From assembly GCF_000739815.1 (NCBI RefSeq), contig NZ_BBJJ01000024.1, forward strand, positions 1-64,000: 64,000 bases of DNA. The letters run 5' to 3'. Source of the stretch: Paraburkholderia mimosarum LMG 23256 = NBRC 106338. Its GTDB lineage: Bacteria; Pseudomonadota; Gammaproteobacteria; Burkholderiales; Burkholderiaceae. Both the position numbers and the translations under genes were made by a program. Shown here piece by piece: positions 51,157 to 60,242 of this stretch. Each line of letters opens with the position of its first letter. Within the stretch, counting starts at the first letter, position 1. The notes below the pieces were generated by a model. It was not told the DNA's origin and ran no database searches. It worked only from the letters and a program-made list of their open reading frames with translations.

Positions 51157-52401
51157 TCAGGGATTGATGTACTGGAACAGCGACAGGTTCTGCGTCGCCG
51201 CGAAGCTCTTCTGCGAGGCCGTGAGCGCGTTCGAAAGCTGCTCGTACTGGCTGATCGCGGCCACCGTGTCGGTGCTCGTGAGGTCCGAGAGGTTCGACGT
51301 GATCTGCAGCGAGTTGGTGGACGTGACCGTCTGCAAGGCCTTCACCTCCTGCTCGCGGCCGCCCACCGAAGCCTGCACGGTGATGACGTTCGACAGCGAA
51401 TTGCCGATCTGCGTGAGGCCCGTGTTCAGCGCGTTGTTGAGGCTGGCGACCGCCGCGGTCGAGCCGCTCACGGGCGTGTTCAGCGCGCCGATGATGCTGT
51501 CGATGCTGGCGAACACATCGGTGTTCTGCGAAGCCGTGGCGGGCGTGACCCCGAAAGTGTCGCCTGCGGAAGGCGTGCCCGTGATCGTCACGTTCATGCC
51601 GCTGCCGAGCGAAATCGCGTTGCCGGACGTGAACGTGGCGGGCGTCGTGGTCGTCGCCGGGCTCGCGCTGTTGTCGGTCACCGTGTAGGTGAGCGCGCCG
51701 GTGACGGGGTCGGTGCCGAACGCGATCGAGTAGTTGTCGTTGTTGGTCGCCTGCGTCGGGTCCGTGACCGTCACGCCGCTGATCACGCCCGTGCCCTTGT
51801 TCGCCGCGTTGCCCGAGGCCACGATGTCTGAGCCTACCGCCTGCACGCTCTGGAACACCGCCGTACCCGTATCGCCCACGGCGATGTTGCGCGAGCCGGC
51901 CACCTGGATCACGCGCTGGCCTGCGTCGCCGTTGTACGTCACGCCGCCGCCCGACTTGTTCGAGAACACCTGCGAGGTGCTCTGGAAGCCCGAGAAAATG
52001 TAGTTGCCGGCGCCGTCCGTCGTATTGGCGAGCGTGAGCAGCTGATCGCGATAGCCCTGCATCTGCTGGGCGATGCCCTGGCGCGCCGTGTCGGTGAGCG
52101 AGCCGTTCTGCGCTTCGATGATGAGCGAGTGGATGCTCTGCATCGTGCTGGTCACGCTCGTGAGCGTCGTGTCCTCGAGCTGCAGCGCGGTGAGCGCCGT
52201 CGTCTGGTTCGCCGAGTACTGCGTGAGCGTCGCGCTGGTCGCGGAAAGCGTCACGGCCTGCGCGGCGCCGAGCGGATTGTCGGCGGGGTTCGAGATCGAC
52301 ACGCCGGTCGAGATCTGCTGCTGGATCTGCAGGAGCTGGGACTGCTGGTTCTCCATCGTCGAGACGTTGGAGGAGAAAATCTGGGAAGTCGCGATACGCA
52401 T
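51157..52401 (-). CDS. flgL: FlgL, hook-filament junction protein HAP3
   Basis: This 414-residue protein begins MRIATSQIFSSNVSTMENQQSQLLQIQQQISTGVSISNPADNP and ends with the flagellin-like C-terminal coiled coil (AISQYEQLSNALTASQKSFAATQNLSLFQYI). It is exported unfolded and joins hook to filament. It follows flgK by 11 bp on the same strand and ends before a strong terminator. Confidence 0.96.
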   Translation of the reverse strand: MRIATSQIFSSNVSTMENQQSQLLQIQQQISTGVSISNPADNPLGAAQAVTLSATSATLTQYSANQTTALTALQLEDTTLTSVTSTMQSIHSLIIEAQNGSLTDTARQGIAQQMQGYRDQLLTLANTTDGAGNYIFSGFQSTSQVFSNKSGGGVTYNGDAGQRVIQVAGSRNIAVGDTGTAVFQSVQAVGSDIVASGNAANKGTGVISGVTVTDPTQATNNDNYSIAFGTDPVTGALTYTVTDNSASPATTTTPATFTSGNAISLGSGMNVTITGTPSAGDTFGVTPATASQNTDVFASIDSIIGALNTPVSGSTAAVASLNNALNTGLTQIGNSLSNVITVQASVGGREQEVKALQTVTSTNSLQITSNLSDLTSTDTVAAISQYEQLSNALTASQKSFAATQNLSLFQYINP

Positions 52402-52412
52402 GGGTCAGCGCC

Positions 52413-54440
52413 TCACTGAATAATGCCGATCAAGGTCTGGAACAGCGTCGCCGCCGTCTGGATCACCTTGCTGTTTGCCTGGTATAGCTGCTGATACTTC
52501 ATCAGGTTCGCAGCTTCTTCGTCGAGGTTCACGCCCTGCACCGACTGCTGTTGCGAAGTGAGCTGCGTGACGAGCGACTGCTGCGACGTGTTCGATGCCT
52601 TGAGATCGCTCGCGGCGTTGCCGATCGTGTTGACGTAATTCGCGTACGCGGTGGTGAGCGTGGCCGATCCGGTGAACGCCGTGCTCGAAGTGAGATTCGC
52701 AAGCGCCAGCGCGTTGCGGCCGTCTTGCGTGCCGCTCTTGTTCCCCGCCACCGTGAACGTGTCCTTGTTCGACGGCGTGCCCGTCATCGTGAAGCTCACG
52801 TTGGTCGCGACGCCATTGGCGCCGGTCGAGTCCGTGAGGTTCGTGATCGTGTACGTGGCGCCCGTGGCCGGGTTGTAGCTGACACCGGTCACCGGGGGCG
52901 TCGCCGCGCTGTTGATCGTCACGCTCGTGCTCGTGGTCGAGCCGGGCGTGGTGATCGTCACCGTCGTGCCGTTGGGCAGGCCGGTCAACATGCCGGTGGT
53001 CGAGTCGTAGGTCAGCGTGACCGGCAGGTTGGTCGTCGAATAGCCCGTGCCCACCGCGCCTTGCGTGACGTTGGCCGTGCCGGCGTTCGTGGTGGATGCC
53101 GAAACGACTACCGGCGTGGCTGCCGCGATGGCCGCGGGGTCGCTGGTGGCGACCGCGAAGCTCGCGAGCGCGCCGGATGTCGGCTCGATCGTGAACGAAT
53201 CGCCCGCGCTCAGCGTGCCCGAAGGCGTGATCGAAAAGCCGCCGATCGTGAGCGGCGCCGTGCCGTTCGGCACGGACGCAACCGCCGTGTTCGTCGTCGT
53301 GTCGGTCAGGTTCCAGTTCGCGCCGTCGTAACTGAGCTTGAAAGTGTCGGTGGGGGGCTGCGTGGTGTTCGTGAGCGTCGCGCTCACCGAAGCCAACGGG
53401 TCGGGGTTCGTCGAACTGGCGGTGACGACCGGATTACCCACGGTGAAGAGCGCGCCACCCTGACCGCCCGAGAGCGTGAGGCCGAGCGCATTCTGCGCGT
53501 TCACCTGCGAGGCGAAGCTCGTGACGATCGCGCCCAGTTGCGATTCGGCCGGATCGAGCGTGTTCTGCACGAACGAGACGAGGCCGCCCACGGTGCCGCC
53601 TTGCACCGCCGCCGAACCCAGCACCTGCGGCGTACCGAGCGACGCGGGGCTGGCGCCGTTCTGGCCCACCCAGGTCACGTCGAGTTCGGACGGATTCGCG
53701 TTCGACGGCTGCGTGCCGAGGTTGTAGCTGTTGCTGCTCACCACGAGCGGCTGGCCGTTGCCGAGGAAGACGCTGTAGCCGCTGCTGCCCTGCACGACCT
53801 GCACGCCGACCAGTTGCGAGAGGCTCGCCACGGCTTGATCGCGCTGGTCGAGCAGCTGGTTGGGCTGCTGGCCGCCCGCGCTCGCGGCCGTGATCTGCCC
53901 GTTGAGTTTCGCGATCTGCTGCGTGTAGGTGTTGATCTGCGCGACGGCGCTCGTGAGCTGCGTATTCACGCTCTGGCGCATCGAGTCGTACTGCTGGCTC
54001 GCGGCGTTGATCTGGGTGGCGAGCGTCTGCGCGTCGGAGAGCACCGTCTGGCGCGCTGCCGTGCTCGAAGGCGAATTCGAGACGTTCTGCAGCCCGGTGA
54101 AGAAGTTCGTGATCGCGGTCGAGATGCCCGAGGTGGGACTACCCACGAGGTTCGCGAGCTGCGTGGCGAGGGTGTACGAGGCCGTGTATGCGCTGCTGGT
54201 CGACTGTGCGTTGTTCAGTGCCGTCGTGAGGTACTGGCTGTAGGCGCGCTGCACGGTCGCGGTGGTGACGCCGCCGCCGATATAGCCGCTCGACGTGTAC
54301 TGACCGGCCGATTCCTGATACACCGGCGATTCGACGTTGTATCCCGGGGTCGTCGAATTGCTGATGTTCTCGCCGGTGGTCGAGATACCAATCTGCGCAG
54401 CCTGCAGGCCGCTCAGACCGATCGAGAAGATGTTGGACAT
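52413..54440 (-). CDS. flgK: FlgK, hook-filament junction protein HAP1
   Basis: This 675-residue protein has the rod/hook-type N-terminus MSNIFSIGLSGLQAAQIGISTTGENISNSTTPGYN and the C-terminal helix SSQ-type motif (SVQGVNLDEEAANLMKYQQLYQANSKVIQTA), where GVNLDEEA is a HAP1 hallmark. The central domain is Thr/Ser-rich and long compared with enteric FlgK. A sigma-28 promoter match lies upstream at 54496-54522. Confidence 0.96.
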   Translation of the reverse strand: MSNIFSIGLSGLQAAQIGISTTGENISNSTTPGYNVESPVYQESAGQYTSSGYIGGGVTTATVQRAYSQYLTTALNNAQSTSSAYTASYTLATQLANLVGSPTSGISTAITNFFTGLQNVSNSPSSTAARQTVLSDAQTLATQINAASQQYDSMRQSVNTQLTSAVAQINTYTQQIAKLNGQITAASAGGQQPNQLLDQRDQAVASLSQLVGVQVVQGSSGYSVFLGNGQPLVVSSNSYNLGTQPSNANPSELDVTWVGQNGASPASLGTPQVLGSAAVQGGTVGGLVSFVQNTLDPAESQLGAIVTSFASQVNAQNALGLTLSGGQGGALFTVGNPVVTASSTNPDPLASVSATLTNTTQPPTDTFKLSYDGANWNLTDTTTNTAVASVPNGTAPLTIGGFSITPSGTLSAGDSFTIEPTSGALASFAVATSDPAAIAAATPVVVSASTTNAGTANVTQGAVGTGYSTTNLPVTLTYDSTTGMLTGLPNGTTVTITTPGSTTSTSVTINSAATPPVTGVSYNPATGATYTITNLTDSTGANGVATNVSFTMTGTPSNKDTFTVAGNKSGTQDGRNALALANLTSSTAFTGSATLTTAYANYVNTIGNAASDLKASNTSQQSLVTQLTSQQQSVQGVNLDEEAANLMKYQQLYQANSKVIQTAATLFQTLIGIIQ

Positions 54441-54495
54441 GCGTGATCCTCGAAAGCGGGCTGCCCCCTGGCAAGCCGCGAAGTGAACTCACGGT

Positions 54496-54522
54496 ATATC
54501 GGCAGCGCACTGCGAAAATTAA
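54496..54522 (-). promoter_or_regulatory. Sigma-28 (FliA) promoter upstream of flgKL
   Basis: On the minus strand TTAATTTT (6/8 match to TAAAGTTT), an 11-bp spacer and GCCGATAT (7/8 match to GCCGATAA). Transcription would start about 50 nt before the flgK ATG. Confidence 0.75.
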
Positions 54523-54652
54523 GCGCTCGATGAGGGCGAAAACGTTAGCGCGAAGATTGCAGCCCGGTGGCTACCCCAGGGTCCTTAGGTATCCATGGGA
54601 GTGCGCGCCGGGCGAACCGGCGCGCCGTACGCCGGTTCGGCGACGCCTGCGC

Positions 54653-55414
54653 TCAGGCGCGCGCGAGCGCGCGGCGTTTCATCTCGAGCTGCGTGATGTA
54701 GCGCTGCAGCGTGTTCTCGGCGGAGCCGGGCAGCGCCTCGAAGCGAAAGCCCAGGTGATAGCGGCGGTCGCCATTGGGCAGGTCGATGAAGCGCTGCACG
54801 ACGAGCGAGAGGTCCACGCGCAGCTTGCCGTGCGCGCGCAGGTCGAGCTCGGCGTCGGGAAGTTGCAGGCCCATGGGGAGATCCGCCACGCGCTCGTCGG
54901 TCGTGCGCAGTCCGAGGCCGCCGAGCGAGAGGTCATGGACCTCGTAGGCGAAGCGGGGGCCGCCGCCCGGCAGATCGCCGCGGCAAATGCACGGTTCGAG
55001 CACGGGCGTGTCGACGCGGAAGTACTCGCGCCGCTGCACGTAGAACAGCACTTCGGGGAAACTGGCTTCGAACGCGGGGCGTCCTTCGAACTCGGTGCGC
55101 CGCGGCGTGGCCGTCCTGAATTCCACGCGCACGCCTTCGGGCGACGCATGGAACAGGCACTCAGGCGCGGCGAGCACGCCCGCGTTCTGCTCGGGCAGCG
55201 CGCCCCAGTCGAACACGAAAGTCTGCTCGCGCCCGTTGACGGCCAGAACGCGGGTGACGAGCTGCCCGCCGCGGTACTGGAGGGTCAGGAAGTCGCCGCG
55301 GTTGAGGAGATTGCGTAGCTGGACGCCGATCTCGAGCGGATTGCGGCGCCCGAAATCGTGGGAGCCATCCGCGCCCTCGCCTGCTTCCTGTGGATTCGTC
55401 TGAACGGTATTCAT
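54653..55414 (-). CDS. YcgR-type flagellar brake protein with PilZ domain
   Basis: This 253-residue protein has an N-terminal YcgR domain and a C-terminal PilZ domain. The c-di-GMP-binding signature is RREYFR at residues 128-133 and DLSLGG at 161-166 (D/NxSxxG). YcgR proteins bind c-di-GMP and slow the motor through FliG, FliM or MotA. A FliA promoter match lies about 110 bp upstream, as for enteric ycgR. It lies between flgJ and flgK on the same strand. Confidence 0.92.
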   Translation of the reverse strand: MNTVQTNPQEAGEGADGSHDFGRRNPLEIGVQLRNLLNRGDFLTLQYRGGQLVTRVLAVNGREQTFVFDWGALPEQNAGVLAAPECLFHASPEGVRVEFRTATPRRTEFEGRPAFEASFPEVLFYVQRREYFRVDTPVLEPCICRGDLPGGGPRFAYEVHDLSLGGLGLRTTDERVADLPMGLQLPDAELDLRAHGKLRVDLSLVVQRFIDLPNGDRRYHLGFRFEALPGSAENTLQRYITQLEMKRRALARA

Positions 55415-55476
55415 CGGCCTGCCGGAAATTCGTGAACGTGCCAGCGCGCCAGCGGGACGGGCCCGCGCGCGCCGTT

Positions 55477-55495
55477 CGGGCGGTCCTACCGCCCG
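55477..55495 (-). promoter_or_regulatory. Leader hairpin of the ycgR-type gene
   Basis: CGGGCGG and CCGCCCG pair over a 5-nt loop about 65 nt upstream of the ATG and inside the predicted FliA-dependent transcript. It has no T run on the minus strand, so it may affect mRNA stability or translation. Confidence 0.5.
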
Positions 55496-55519
55496 GTTTG
55501 CTTTTTCATCTCGCCTGCT

Positions 55520-55546
55520 TTAGCGGCAAGCCGTTCGAAAAATTTA
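55520..55546 (-). promoter_or_regulatory. Sigma-28 (FliA) promoter of the ycgR-type gene
   Basis: On the minus strand TAAA is followed after exactly 15 bp by GCCGCTAA, a 7/8 match to GCCGATAA. Spacing equals the consensus. It is the best FliA match seen in the window. Confidence 0.8.
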
Positions 55547-55652
55547 GGGATTGGGCACAAAAAAAGTGCGCCTGTTTCCGCCACGAAATCCGCTGGCGCG
55601 GCTTCTTCCAGCAACTACGCCGAGGCAACGTTTGCGATGGGCGAATTTGCCC

Positions 55653-56651
55653 TTACGCCATCCGCTGCATGATCGTCAGCAGTTTCTTCGCGTAGTGCGG
55701 GTCGGTGGCGTAGCCCGCGCGCTGCATGCCGTGCGCGAAGCTCTCCGCGCTCTTCGAGCCGTTGATCACCGACGCATAGCGCGGGTTTTTCTTGAGCACC
55801 GTCGCGTAGTCGGTCATCGCATCCTCGTACGAGTCGTAGGCGCGGAACTTCTCCACCACGCGATGCGGCTGGCCGTCCACATACTCGGTCGTGACCGTCG
55901 AGACGGTCTTGCCGGTCCAGTCCTTCGTCGCCTTGATGCCGAACACGTTGTGGCTCGTCGAGCCGTCGGCATTCTTGATCTCGCGCTTGCCCCAGCCCGA
56001 TTCGAGCGCGGCCTGGCCGAGAATGAAGCGCGCCGGGATGCCTGTGGTCGAGCTGGCCTGCTGCGCCGCGTTGGCGAGCTTGTCGACGAAGGCGTCCACC
56101 GAGGCTTCGCCGTTGCCCTTGACGGGCGGCGTGAGCGCGCTGTTGCCGCTGTAGCCCGTGCCCTTGCCGAGCGAGCCGTTGGCCGCTGCATTGCCATAGG
56201 CGCGACCCAGCGCGTTGAGCATCGCGAGATTGCCCTCGTTCGCGTCCGAGCCCGAGAGGCCGGAGATCGCACCCGCCACGCCGCCTGCACCACCTGCGCC
56301 GCCTGCGCCATTCGCGCCGTCGGCGCCGCCCATGCTGCGCATGAGCTGCTTGATCATCGCGTTCGCCACGCCGATGCCCTTGTTCGACATCTGCTGCGAA
56401 AGCTGCTGGTCGAGCATCGAGGTGAACTGCTTGCTGTCGCTGGAATCGAGCGGGCTGTCGTCGGGCGTCGCGTCGCGCATGCTCTTGAGCATCATCTGCG
56501 TGAAGACCGCGTCGAACTGCTTCGCGGCCATCTTCACGCCCTGCTGGGGCGAGGCGTTCGCGGCCGCGCGCATCGCGTCGAAACCCTGGACGTCGAGCGC
56601 GAAGCGGTTGGTGATGTCGAGACTGCCGCCGACGTTGTTCGTCTTATCCAA
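55653..56651 (-). CDS. flgJ: FlgJ, rod-assembly protein with muramidase domain
   Basis: This 332-residue protein has an N-terminal rod-capping domain (MDKTNNVGGSLDITNRFALDVQGFDAMRAAANASPQQG onward), a Gly/Ala-rich linker at about residues 108-127, and a C-terminal GH73-type glucosaminidase domain with the predicted catalytic Glu at residue 217 (QAALESGW). It opens the peptidoglycan for the rod. AGAGGTG lies upstream of the ATG. It is 10 bp after flgI. Confidence 0.95.
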   Translation of the reverse strand: MDKTNNVGGSLDITNRFALDVQGFDAMRAAANASPQQGVKMAAKQFDAVFTQMMLKSMRDATPDDSPLDSSDSKQFTSMLDQQLSQQMSNKGIGVANAMIKQLMRSMGGADGANGAGGAGGAGGVAGAISGLSGSDANEGNLAMLNALGRAYGNAAANGSLGKGTGYSGNSALTPPVKGNGEASVDAFVDKLANAAQQASSTTGIPARFILGQAALESGWGKREIKNADGSTSHNVFGIKATKDWTGKTVSTVTTEYVDGQPHRVVEKFRAYDSYEDAMTDYATVLKKNPRYASVINGSKSAESFAHGMQRAGYATDPHYAKKLLTIMQRMA

Positions 56652-56661
56652 GTTACACCTC

Positions 56662-57861
56662 TTAGATGATCTCGAGGTCGGCGCGCAGTGCGCCCGCCGC
56701 CTTCATCGCCTGCAGGATCGACATGAGGTCCGCCGGTGTCGCGCCGAGCGCGTTGAGCGCCTTCACGACCTCGGCGAGATTGGCGCCCGCCGTCACGAGC
56801 TTGAGCGATCCGTTGTCCTGCTTCAACTGGATCTGCGACTGGCGCGTCGCCACCGTTTGTCCATTCGAGAACGCGCCGGGCTGGCTCACCGCCGTCTGCG
56901 TGTTCACGACGACCGAGAGATTGCCGTGCGCGACCGCGCAGCTCTCGAGCGTCACCATCTGGTTCATCACGATCGAGCCGGTGCGCGCGTTGAGGATCAC
57001 CTTGGCGGCGGGCTGCGCCGGCGTCACGTTGAGATCCTGGACCTGCGCGATGAAGCCCACCTGAGCCGAAGGGTCGCCGGGGCCGTGCACCTGGATCGTG
57101 CGGCCGTCGAGCGGCATGGCCACACCTTCGCCGAACATGTTGTTGATCGCCGAGACGATGCGCTGCGTCGTGTCGTAATCCATGTCGTTGACGGTCATCG
57201 TGAGGAGGCCGCCTTGCTGCGAGACCGGCGAAACCACGGCGCGCTCGACGATCGCGCCGCCCGCGATGCGGCCCGCCGCGAGCTGGTTCACCTGCACCCT
57301 GCTGCCGTTGGCCGAGGCGCCCGCGCCGCCCACGGCCACGTTGCCCTGGGCGAGCGCATAGACCTGGCCGTCGGCGCCCTTGAGCGGCGTAAGGAGCAGT
57401 GTGCCGCCACGAATGCTCTTCGCGTTGGCAAGCGAGGAAACCGTCACGTCGATCTGCTCGCCGGGCCGCACGAACGGCGGCAGCGTGGCGGTCACCATCA
57501 CCGCGGCGACGTTCTTCAACTGCATGTTGTTGAGTGTCGACGACGAACCCGTCGAGCTCGACGTGTTGTTGATCGAGATGCCGAGGTTCGCGAGCATGTT
57601 CGCGAGCGTCTGCGTCGTGAACGGCGCCTGGGTGGTCTGGTCGCCCGTGCCGTCCAGCCCCACCACGAGGCCGTAGCCGATGAGCGGGTTGTCGCGCACG
57701 CCCTGGAAGGTCGCGAGATCCTTCACGCGCTCGGCGCGCGCCGGCGTCGCGAAAGCAACGAGTGCGCCGCCGGCCAGCACGAAGCCCAACACCACGCCGA
57801 TGGCGGCCAGCGCGTCTTTCAGGCGCGAGCGGCGCGAACCATGAAAACGGATCTTCACCAT
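56662..57861 (-). CDS. flgI: FlgI, flagellar P-ring protein
   Basis: This 399-residue periplasmic protein has a Sec signal peptide (cleavage likely after TPARA, before ERVKDL) and the FlgI motifs FQGVRDNPLIGYGLVVGLDGTGDQT and ALNALGATPADLMSILQAMKAAGALRADLEII. It forms the P-ring in the peptidoglycan layer. Its start overlaps the flgH stop by 7 bp. Confidence 0.97.
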   Translation of the reverse strand: MVKIRFHGSRRSRLKDALAAIGVVLGFVLAGGALVAFATPARAERVKDLATFQGVRDNPLIGYGLVVGLDGTGDQTTQAPFTTQTLANMLANLGISINNTSSSTGSSSTLNNMQLKNVAAVMVTATLPPFVRPGEQIDVTVSSLANAKSIRGGTLLLTPLKGADGQVYALAQGNVAVGGAGASANGSRVQVNQLAAGRIAGGAIVERAVVSPVSQQGGLLTMTVNDMDYDTTQRIVSAINNMFGEGVAMPLDGRTIQVHGPGDPSAQVGFIAQVQDLNVTPAQPAAKVILNARTGSIVMNQMVTLESCAVAHGNLSVVVNTQTAVSQPGAFSNGQTVATRQSQIQLKQDNGSLKLVTAGANLAEVVKALNALGATPADLMSILQAMKAAGALRADLEII

Positions 57862-58568
57862 GGCGCGAGATTCAGGAAGAAGCGTTGCAGCCAGCCCATC
57901 GTCTCGGCTTCGTCGATCACGCCCTTCGCGGAGTATTCGATCTTCGCGTCGGCGACCTCGGTGGAAAGCACGGAGTTGTCTCCGGCAACGGTGTTCGGAT
58001 TGACGACGCCTGAGAAGCGCACGAATTCATTGCCCTGGTTGATGAGCATCTGCTTCTCGCCGGACACGACGAGATTGCCGTTGGGCAGCACGTTCGTGAC
58101 GGTCACGGTGATGACGCCCGTGAACGTGTTCGAGGCGTTGGCGCCGCCCGTGGCGTCGAACTGGTTCGCGCCCGTCGTATTCAGGTTCGCCCGGTTGAAG
58201 AAGCCCGGAAGGAAGTTCGCGGTCCCCGCGACGCTCGTGCTGCTGCCGCGCTTGGTGTTCGCGCCCGATGACTTGGTCGCGTTGATGTTTTCGGAGATGA
58301 CGATCGTGAGGATGTCGCCGATATTGCGCGGACGCTGGTCCTCGAAGAGCGGCCGTCCCGCGTAGCCGGGGTTGTAGATCGCACCCGGCGAGGTGTTGAC
58401 GGGCGGCTGCGGCGGCACGGCCGTCATGGGCTGCTGGGTGATCGGCTGCCGGTTGGGGAGGTAGGCGCAGCCCGCCAGCAACGCGAGCGCCACGCCCGCC
58501 ACGAGCGCGCGGCACTCGGCCGTGCGCGGCGCGCGGGTGCGAGGATGGTTTCGAACGGACTGCGACAT
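57855..58568 (-). CDS. flgH: FlgH, flagellar L-ring lipoprotein
   Basis: This 237-residue outer-membrane lipoprotein has a lipobox ALLAGC in its signal sequence and the L-ring core RPLFEDQRPRNIGDILTIVISENINATKSSG. The ATG at 58568 with GGTGAG upstream is preferred over a GTG at 58577. It lies 35 bp after flgG. Confidence 0.95.
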   Translation of the reverse strand: MSQSVRNHPRTRAPRTAECRALVAGVALALLAGCAYLPNRQPITQQPMTAVPPQPPVNTSPGAIYNPGYAGRPLFEDQRPRNIGDILTIVISENINATKSSGANTKRGSSTSVAGTANFLPGFFNRANLNTTGANQFDATGGANASNTFTGVITVTVTNVLPNGNLVVSGEKQMLINQGNEFVRFSGVVNPNTVAGDNSVLSTEVADAKIEYSAKGVIDEAETMGWLQRFFLNLAPW

Positions 58569-58603
58569 AGTACTCACCGACTTGTTTAACCAGGGATCCG
58601 ACC

Positions 58604-59392
58604 TCAGACCTGCATCTGGCTGAGGGTTTGCAGCATCTGGTCGGATGTGGTGACCGCCTTGCTGTTGATTTCGTAGGCGCGCTGCGTCTGGATCATGTTC
58701 ACGAGTTCCTGCACCACGTTCACATTCGACGATTCCACATAGCCCTGGCTGAGCGTGCCCGAGGCGTTCTGACCCGGCGTGGAGATCGTGGGCGCGCCCG
58801 ACGAAGCCGTTTCCGAAAGCAGGTTCTGGCCGTTCGACTGCAGGCCGGCCGGATTGATGAACATGGCGAGCTGCAGCGAACCGATGGTCGTGTTGTTGGC
58901 CGAGCCCGGCGTCGTGACCGTGACCACGCCGTCGCTCGCGATGGTGAGCGAAGTGGCGTTGGCCGGCACCGTGATCGCCGGGATCACCTGGTAGCCGCTC
59001 GCGGTCACGAGCTGGCCCTGCGCGTTGGTCTGGAACGAACCGTCGCGCGTGTAGGCCGTCGTGCCATCGGGCATCTGCACCTGGAAGAAGCCCGCGCCGT
59101 TGATCGCCACGTCCTTCGAGTTGCCCGTTTGCTGCAGATTGCCTTGCGTGAAGATGCGCTCGGTCGCGATCTGCTGCACGCCGGTGCCGACCTGGCTGCC
59201 CGAGGGCAGTTCGGTTTCCTGGGTCGAGTTCGCACCCGGCTGGCGCAGCGTCTGGTACATGAGATCCTCGAACACCGCGCGCGAGCCCTTGAAGCCATTG
59301 GTGCTCACGTTCGCGAGGTTGTTCGAGATCACGTCCATTTGCGCCTGCTGGGCGTTCATGCCGGTAGCGGCGATGTAGAGCGATCGGTTCAC
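58604..59392 (-). CDS. flgG: FlgG, distal rod protein
   Basis: This 262-residue protein begins MNRSLYIAATGMNAQQAQMDVISNNLANVSTNGFKGSRAVFEDLMYQ, the classic distal-rod N-terminus, and ends VNVVQELVNMIQTQRAYEINSKAVTTSDQMLQTLSQMQV. Length is standard. It is 64 bp after flgF on the same strand. Confidence 0.98.
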   Translation of the reverse strand: MNRSLYIAATGMNAQQAQMDVISNNLANVSTNGFKGSRAVFEDLMYQTLRQPGANSTQETELPSGSQVGTGVQQIATERIFTQGNLQQTGNSKDVAINGAGFFQVQMPDGTTAYTRDGSFQTNAQGQLVTASGYQVIPAITVPANATSLTIASDGVVTVTTPGSANNTTIGSLQLAMFINPAGLQSNGQNLLSETASSGAPTISTPGQNASGTLSQGYVESSNVNVVQELVNMIQTQRAYEINSKAVTTSDQMLQTLSQMQV

Positions 59393-59456
59393 GGTGTCTT
59401 TCTCCCGGCCCGTGGTCTGCGATTTTTATCTGCGAGACCGGCGGCCTTGAATGTGC

Positions 59457-60215
59457 TTAGCTGAAGTTGAGCAGCTGGTTCGCGCTCTGTTCGTTCTGGT
59501 CTGCGTTCTGCAGCAGCTTGGTTTGCATCTGGAACTGGCGCGCGTTGGTGATCATCGAGACCATCGCCGCCACGGGGTTCACGTTGCTGCCCTCGAGCGA
59601 TTCGGTCGCGACCTGCACGGTCCGGTCCGCGTCGGCGGGATTGCCGTCCGCCGTGCGAAAGAGGCCGTCGTCGCCGCGCGTGAGCGAGCCCGCCGGCGGA
59701 TTGACGAACTTGATCTGGTCGATCATCGCGACCGCGCTGGGCGGGCTGCCCGGCGCGACGACCGAAATCGTGCCGTCCTTGCCGATCGTGACCGCCGAAC
59801 CGGGCGGCACCGCGATCGGGCCGCCGCCGCCGATCACCTGCAGGTTGGAGGCGGTGACGAGCTGGCCGTTTTCATCGACGTGCAGGTTGCCCGCACGCGT
59901 GTACGCCTCGTTGCCGTCGGCCGTCTGCACCGCCATGAAGCCCGCGCCCTGGATCGCGATGTCGAGCGGGTTGCCGGTGCGCGAGATCGCCCCGGGCGTC
60001 ATGTCCGACCCAGGCGTTGCCGAGAGCACGAAGGTGCGCGTGGTCTGGTCGTTCACCGTCGAGCCGTCGCCGAACGCCATCGGCACGGCGCGAAAGTTGG
60101 CGAGCTGCGCGCGAAAGCCCGTAGTCGAGACGTTCGCGAGGTTGTTCGCGACGACGGCCTGCTGCTCGAGCGCCTGGGTCGCGCCCGTCATCGCGGTATA
60201 GATCAGTCGGTCCAT
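59457..60215 (-). CDS. flgF: FlgF, proximal rod protein
   Basis: This 252-residue protein begins MDRLIYTAMTGATQALEQQAVVANNLANVSTTGFRAQLANFRAVPMAFGDG, typical of FlgF, and ends with the rod-protein C-terminal helix (NPVAAMVSMITNARQFQMQTKLLQNADQNEQSANQLLNFS). It lies 27 bp after flgE. Confidence 0.97.
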   Translation of the reverse strand: MDRLIYTAMTGATQALEQQAVVANNLANVSTTGFRAQLANFRAVPMAFGDGSTVNDQTTRTFVLSATPGSDMTPGAISRTGNPLDIAIQGAGFMAVQTADGNEAYTRAGNLHVDENGQLVTASNLQVIGGGGPIAVPPGSAVTIGKDGTISVVAPGSPPSAVAMIDQIKFVNPPAGSLTRGDDGLFRTADGNPADADRTVQVATESLEGSNVNPVAAMVSMITNARQFQMQTKLLQNADQNEQSANQLLNFS

Positions 60216-60242
60216 GATGTGCCCGGTACGTGGTTAGGCGCG

